A stretch of DNA of 64,000 nucleotides. Source: Dysgonomonas sp. ZJ279. GTDB lineage: Bacteria > Bacteroidota > Bacteroidia > Bacteroidales > Dysgonomonadaceae. The stretch covers positions 803,787-867,786 of the forward strand of contig NZ_JAAKEL010000001.1 in assembly GCF_011039205.1 (NCBI RefSeq), read 5' to 3'. How positions within the stretch are numbered: position 1 is the stretch's first letter; each line of letters starts with the position of its first letter. This document shows positions 60,056-64,000 of the stretch, piece by piece. Under the pieces are notes generated by a model. The model worked only from the letters and a program-made list of their open reading frames with translations. It was not told the origin of the DNA and made no database searches. The translations under genes were made by a program, and so were the position numbers.

Positions 60056-60670
60056 ATGTCAAAGTTCAAATCGAAGAAGGTGATTAGCATAGTAGTGATA
60101 TTAGGGATAATAGCACTTATAGCCTATTCTATGTTCGGAGAAAAGAAGGAAACGGATGAGCCTGTCGATTTGGTTTATAATCCAGACTCTATACCTATGT
60201 TGAATACCGACAGCGTAACGATGCTTATATCGGACTCCGGTCTTATTCGCTATAAAATGTTAGCGAAGACTTGGTTGGTATTTAGCGAAGCTAAAGATCC
60301 TTATTGGTTATTTCCAGATGGCTTTTATGGAGAGCAATTTGACTCTTTATTCAATATAATATTAACAGTGAAAGCCGATTCCGTTTGGAATTTCGAAAAA
60401 CGTAAGTTATGGCAGTTACGAGGTAATGTATTTATTCGAAATAGTGTTGGGGAAACCTTTGCCAGTGAAGAATTATTTTGGGACCAACGCGACCAAAAAA
60501 TATATTCAAACCAATTTGTAGAAATCAACAGACCCGAAAAAGGTATTTTGAGAGGAAGTGGCGGTTTTGAGGCGAATCAGCAAATGACAGAATATAAATT
60601 CGCAAAAGTCCGAAATTCGGAGATATATGTAAATGAAGATAATGAGGCGGACGAAGAAAAAATAGAATAG
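60056..60670 (+). CDS. lptC: LptC-like LPS export periplasmic protein
   Basis: Carries LPS from LptBFG to LptA in the periplasm. The 204-residue protein has a single N-terminal anchor helix (residues 8-25, VISIVVILGIIALIAYSMFG). It then shows the beta-jellyroll pattern of LptC: LISDSGLIRYKMLAKTWLVF, PYWLFPDGFYGEQFDSL, VWNFEKRKLWQLRGNVFIRNSVGETFASEELFWDQRDQKIYS (in pieces) and the final GGFEANQQMTEYKFAKV. The longer, acidic C-terminal tail (DEEKIE) is usual. Separate from other lpt genes here. Confidence 0.87.
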   Translation: MSKFKSKKVISIVVILGIIALIAYSMFGEKKETDEPVDLVYNPDSIPMLNTDSVTMLISDSGLIRYKMLAKTWLVFSEAKDPYWLFPDGFYGEQFDSLFNIILTVKADSVWNFEKRKLWQLRGNVFIRNSVGETFASEELFWDQRDQKIYSNQFVEINRPEKGILRGSGGFEANQQMTEYKFAKVRNSEIYVNEDNEADEEKIE

Positions 60671-60777
60671 TCTGCTAATTTTGAGTGGAATTTAATCTCA
60701 ATTTATTATCTTCGCGTGCTGAATGTAAATTATTCGTAAAATAGAATAGTAATAAAATAACAATAATAAAAATTTAG

Positions 60778-62895
60778 ATGGCTGCATTACAGGTAATTAG
60801 AGGCAGGGCTGGCTTGCTTATCGGTGTTTTAGGAGTGGCATTGCTGGCATTTATTTTGTCAGATTTCTTCACTTCAGGAAATGCTTTTTTTAATAAATTT
60901 AAGGATAATGCATTTGCAGTAAACGGAGATGTTGTATCTACTGGTAAATATACCGATAGAGTTGAAGAAAGAGAATTCTTCGAAAAAGTAATGTCTAATA
61001 AAAGTAATTTAGACGAAGCTACTATGTCTCAGATAAGAGAAGTGGTTTATCAGCAAATGGTTAAAGAGATGATGCTTGATGAGCAATCGGAAGCTTTGGG
61101 CTTAGCTGTAACTCCCGAAGAATTGTCAGACATGGTTTATGGAGAAAATGTTTCTCCGATGCTTGCCAGATTACCTATATTTGTTGACCCTCAAACCGGA
61201 AGATTTGAAAAAGCTTATTTAGTTGAGTTTTTAACAGATATAAATCAAGATCCGTCGGCTTTATCACCGCAGCAGCAACAAGACCTGTTAACCCGCAAAA
61301 AATTATGGGCGACTATAGAAGGCATGTTGAAATATCAACGCCTTGAAGAAAAATACGCATCGCTTGTTGCAGGAACAGTTCTCGTAAATGATTCAGAAGC
61401 GAAAGCTGCATATACAGATTCTAAAAATGTAGCGAGTATCGCTTATGTCGTTGAAAAATATACATCTCTTTCAGATTCTTCGGTAACCGTATCTGATGCA
61501 GAATTAAAAGCTCTTTACGATTTACGTAAGAATAGCTTTAAAATAGATAGCGAACTTCGTAAGATATCATACTTTATAAAAGATATGATCCCGAGTGAAG
61601 ATGATTATGCTGCTGTAAAAGCTGAAATGGATGAAGGTGCAGAAAAATTGGCTACTACAGATAATCCGGCATTAGTTGTTGCAGGCTTTTCGGGTAATCA
61701 ATATATCGATACATATATAGCAGTTTCAGCTCTTCCTGCAGAGGCAAAAGCTTTTGTAGAATCAGCATCTATTGGTCAGATTTATGGACCGGTTCGTGAT
61801 AATCAATCATTTATAATGTATAAATTAGTTGATAAAACAATTGCTCCGGATTCTATAAAATTGCAAATAATACCATTACCTCAAGGACTGGAGTTTAATG
61901 CAGCTAATGCAATTGCAGATAGCCTTCTGAATGTAATAAAAGGCGGAAAAGAATTTGCCGTTGTGGCAAATGAGATTATGCCGGGTTCAAATGGCGGAGA
62001 ATTGCCTATGATAGACGAGATGAGCTTAGCCAGAGCTGGTGTTCCTAAAGAATGCTTTGAAGCAGCAAAAGGTGAGGTGTTGAAGATCGCTATAAATGGA
62101 GAGACTCAATTGGTACGCGTTGCAGGTAAATCTAATCCCGTTCCGAAAGTGAAATTGGCTGTGGTTCAATTACCGGTAGTTGTTAGTGATAAAACACAAA
62201 GTGCTATTGATAATGAATTGAATCAATTTATTAGTGAAAATGGAAACTTGGAGAATTTCAACAAAGCAGCTCAAGCAAAAGGATACAGTATTGTACCAGA
62301 TGCTCTAATTTCTCCATCAGAGATAGCTTTGAATCAAACAGCAGGTACACGTCAGGTTATTCACTGGGCTTTCAATGAAAAAGTAGGAACAGTGAAGAAA
62401 TTCGATATGTCTGACAAGCGAATAATTGCTATAATTGCAGGAGAGATAAATGACGATTATTTACCTCTGTCTGAATTGAGAAAAGGATTGGAAGCAGAAC
62501 TTATCAGAGATAAGAAAGCTGAAAAAATAATTGCAGATTTGAAGGCTAAAAATCTAACGTCTTTAGACGCCTATGCAGATGCTGTTGCAGGCAAGGTCGA
62601 TACTGTTAAGTTTGTTACTTTCCAAACCGGAGATATTGCAGGACCGGGTTACGAACCTGTTTTGAATATATATTCAAAAATAGGGCAAACAGGTAAATTA
62701 GAAGGTCCGGTTAAAGGGCGTGCAGGTGTTTATGCAATCAATGTTGTGGAAAAAACTGAAAGTCCAACAGAGTATAATTCTACTCAGATTAAACAATTTC
62801 TACGTCAAAATAGCTATTATCAGCTAATGTCTGGAGCATTGCAAGCACTTCAAGGTAAAATGGACGTTAAAGATAACAGAGTTAAATTCTGGTAA
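60778..62895 (+). CDS. PpiD/SurA-like periplasmic peptidyl-prolyl isomerase
   Basis: A membrane-anchored periplasmic foldase, 705 residues. A single membrane helix is near the N-terminus (residues 14-32, LLIGVLGVALLAFILSDFF). Then come a SurA_N-like chaperone domain (about 40-200; VVYQQMVKEMMLDEQSEALGLAVTPEEL), a parvulin-type domain (about 355-450; ADSLLNVIKGGKEFAVVANEIMPGSNGGELPMI) and a second, diverged chaperone or parvulin region (about 490-690). PpiD helps fold outer-membrane proteins as they leave the Sec translocon. A weak -7 box (TATCTTCG, 60707-60714) precedes it; a terminator follows. Confidence 0.9.
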   Translation: MAALQVIRGRAGLLIGVLGVALLAFILSDFFTSGNAFFNKFKDNAFAVNGDVVSTGKYTDRVEEREFFEKVMSNKSNLDEATMSQIREVVYQQMVKEMMLDEQSEALGLAVTPEELSDMVYGENVSPMLARLPIFVDPQTGRFEKAYLVEFLTDINQDPSALSPQQQQDLLTRKKLWATIEGMLKYQRLEEKYASLVAGTVLVNDSEAKAAYTDSKNVASIAYVVEKYTSLSDSSVTVSDAELKALYDLRKNSFKIDSELRKISYFIKDMIPSEDDYAAVKAEMDEGAEKLATTDNPALVVAGFSGNQYIDTYIAVSALPAEAKAFVESASIGQIYGPVRDNQSFIMYKLVDKTIAPDSIKLQIIPLPQGLEFNAANAIADSLLNVIKGGKEFAVVANEIMPGSNGGELPMIDEMSLARAGVPKECFEAAKGEVLKIAINGETQLVRVAGKSNPVPKVKLAVVQLPVVVSDKTQSAIDNELNQFISENGNLENFNKAAQAKGYSIVPDALISPSEIALNQTAGTRQVIHWAFNEKVGTVKKFDMSDKRIIAIIAGEINDDYLPLSELRKGLEAELIRDKKAEKIIADLKAKNLTSLDAYADAVAGKVDTVKFVTFQTGDIAGPGYEPVLNIYSKIGQTGKLEGPVKGRAGVYAINVVEKTESPTEYNSTQIKQFLRQNSYYQLMSGALQALQGKMDVKDNRVKFW

Positions 62896-62920
62896 TACTG
62901 GAATTATTATAATAACCCAT

Positions 62921-62962
62921 AAAATCCCTTGTAGTTTGTCTATAAGGGATTTTGTGTTTTTA
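62921..62962 (+). terminator. Terminator of the PpiD-like gene
   Basis: A perfect 10-bp stem (62921-62930 with 62944-62953), then TTTTTAAT. The in-frame ATG at 62936 lies in its loop, so nth starts at 62972. Confidence 0.85.
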
Positions 62963-62971
62963 ATATTTGTA

Positions 62972-63625
62972 ATGACAAAGAAAGAGCGCTATACAAAAGT
63001 CCTTAATTGGTTTGAGCAAAATATGGCAGTGGCCGAAACAGAGCTGCATTATAATTCACCATTTCATTTACTGATAGCTGTGATTTTGTCGGCTCAATGC
63101 ACCGACAAACGAGTAAATATGGTAACACCGGCATTGTTTGAGGCATACCCTACACCAGAAGTAATGGCTGTATCTTCGCCAGAAGTTGTTTATGAGTATA
63201 TCAAAAGTATTTCTTATCCCAATAATAAGGCTAAAAACTTAATTGGTATGGCTCGTAAATTGATGGCCGATTTTGGGGGCGAGGTGCCACAGAATCTTGA
63301 AGAGTTGGAGTCATTACCTGGGGTTGGTCGTAAAACTGCGAATGTAATGCTTATAGTAGCTTTTGGGAAGCCGGCAATGCCAGTCGATACACATGTGTTT
63401 AGAGTATCTAATAGAATTGGACTTACCGATAACTCTAAAACACCACTGGAGACCGAAAAAGAATTAATGAAATATATCCCAAAACGGCTGTTGCCAAAAG
63501 CACATCATTGGCTTATTTTGCATGGAAGATATATTTGTTTGGCTCGTAAACCAAAATGTGAAGAATGCGGTTTAACTATGTGCTGCAAATATTTCCTAAA
63601 AATAGGAAAAAAAGAGCTTTTGTAA
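62972..63625 (+). CDS. nth: Endonuclease III
   Basis: A bifunctional DNA glycosylase/AP lyase that removes oxidised pyrimidines. The ATG at 62972 gives MTKKERYTKVLNWFEQN; an ATG 36 bases upstream falls within the terminator loop of the preceding gene. The helix-hairpin-helix and catalytic Lys are in LPGVGRKTANVML, and the catalytic Asp is in PVDTHVFRVSNRIG. The [4Fe-4S] cysteines follow the C-x6-C-x2-C-x5-C spacing: C-LARKPK-C-EE-C-GLTMC-C. The length of 217 is normal. Confidence 0.95.
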   Translation: MTKKERYTKVLNWFEQNMAVAETELHYNSPFHLLIAVILSAQCTDKRVNMVTPALFEAYPTPEVMAVSSPEVVYEYIKSISYPNNKAKNLIGMARKLMADFGGEVPQNLEELESLPGVGRKTANVMLIVAFGKPAMPVDTHVFRVSNRIGLTDNSKTPLETEKELMKYIPKRLLPKAHHWLILHGRYICLARKPKCEECGLTMCCKYFLKIGKKELL

Positions 63626-63689
63626 GTTGCTTAAAACTAGGAGACTTGTAATTATTTTGTTTTTATTTGAAAAAAACTTCTTGAAATGT

Positions 63690-63722
63690 TTGGAGTTCCG
63701 TATAATTAATACTTATCTTTGC
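63690..63722 (+). promoter_or_regulatory. Ribosomal RNA operon promoter
   Basis: TTTG (63690-63693), 21 bases, then TATCTTTG (63715-63722): a full match to the Bacteroidota -33/-7 consensus. The inferred transcription start is near 63729. Confidence 0.75.
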
Positions 63723-63930
63723 ACCCGCTTCACCGCTGAACGCAGCGCCTGAAGTTGATAAAAAAAGAAGCGATCTTTGACTAAATGATAACAATAAACA
63801 ATAAAAAGTAGTACAAGGGAATTATGTATTGATTCGTTCAATACGTAGTTCAATTAGCTACCCGATCAATTCTTTTAAAAGAATTCAATAGATCGAGCAG
63901 GATCAAGCAAAAGTATAAGAAAAACAATAT
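63723..63930 (+). promoter_or_regulatory. rrn leader region
   Basis: The leader to 16S contains a stem-loop at 63729-63755 (CTTCA/TGAAG outside, CGCTG/CAGCG inside), an AGCGATCTTTGAC box at 63769-63781, which I take as boxA-like, and an 18-base palindrome at 63868-63885. The last probably forms part of the 16S processing stem. Confidence 0.6.
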
Positions 63931-64000
63931 ACAAAGAAGAGTTTGATCCTGGCTCAGGATGAACGCTAGCGACAGGCCTAACACATGCAAGTCGAGGGGT
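63931..64000 (+). rRNA. rrs: 16S ribosomal RNA, 5' end (partial)
   Basis: The first 70 bases of 16S rRNA. The 27F primer site AGAGTTTGATCCTGGCTCAG begins at 63938, which puts the mature 5' end at about 63931 by the E. coli numbering. GATGAACGCTAGCGACAGGC and the following AACACATGCAAGTCGAGGGG are of Bacteroidales type. The gene continues beyond the window. Confidence 0.96.

Noticed and set aside
63868..63885. 18-base palindrome as a mobile-element or operator site
   Set aside because: Located in the rrn leader just before 16S, where a processing stem is expected.
1..64000. tRNA genes, insertion sequences, prophage, restriction or toxin-antitoxin systems
   Set aside because: Looked for in every gap; no cloverleaf-like sequence, transposase, integrase or defence gene was recognised.

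Overview
The window is about 64 kb of AT-rich chromosome from a member of the Bacteroidota, most likely order Bacteroidales. The evidence is mutually consistent. Many genes are preceded by TAnnTTTG -7 elements and lack strong Shine-Dalgarno sequences. There are TonB-dependent receptors (one with a carboxypeptidase-regulatory-like N-terminal domain), type IX secretion genes (PorE-like, PorD), a DUF4290 gene, an argF'-type N-acyl-ornithine carbamoyltransferase, and a 16S rRNA 5' end with a Bacteroidales-like sequence at the right edge. A Dysgonomonas-like genus is a guess only. No prophage, transposase, CRISPR array, tRNA gene or plasmid function was seen, so this is mainly core chromosome with some accessory genes.

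Layout, left to right. 1-2.3 kb: 3' part of a porE-like gene followed by porD (type IX secretion). 2.3-2.45 kb and 12.5 kb: two copies of a palindromic intergenic element. 2.5-13 kb: ada, a TPR protein, an M15 peptidase, aspS, two ABM-fold monooxygenase-like genes (one a lipoprotein), a GNAT enzyme, a DMT transporter, an ECF sigma factor, an aldo/keto reductase and a DUF2147 protein. 13-20 kb: an exported beta carbonic anhydrase, a UvrD/PcrA helicase, a striking Gly/Trp/Met-rich exported protein with coding tandem repeats, and a FadL-like outer-membrane protein. 19.8-24.2 kb (minus strand): a tightly packed proB-proA-orf60-acyltransferase-argF' operon. 24.3-28.9 kb: rimM, DUF4290, an S41 protease and dgt. 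29-36.3 kb: an aldose-epimerase-like gene, an MFS exporter, a FAD protein, a metalloprotease lipoprotein, a sugar acetyltransferase and mgtE.

36.4-40.7 kb holds the most interesting locus. A short Fur-family (Zur-like) regulator has a dyad over its own promoter. It is followed by a TonB receptor with a His/Asp/Glu-rich segment and two DUF4625-type lipoproteins. The first lipoprotein seems to carry a one-base frameshift that hides a His/Asp-rich C-terminal tail. This looks like a metal (probably zinc) acquisition operon, divergent from mgtE.

40.8-45.4 kb: a BtuB-like TonB receptor with a permuted papain-fold (YiiX/NlpC-P60-like) hydrolase, and two exported proteins of unknown role. 45.6-50.1 kb: carAB with a terminator-bearing leader and two candidate promoters. 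50.4-57.8 kb: a small helical protein, a GH20 hexosaminidase lipoprotein, a lysC-lysA pair, a membrane GT2 with an altered DxD region, and an orphan exosortase-family protein. 58-63.6 kb: coaX, an outer-membrane barrel protein, lptC, ppiD-like and nth. The window ends with an rrn promoter, its leader and the first 70 bases of 16S rRNA.

Several start codons were moved downstream of the longest open frame because a -7 element or a terminator hairpin lies over the upstream ATG. All family assignments were made by reading the sequences; no database search was run.
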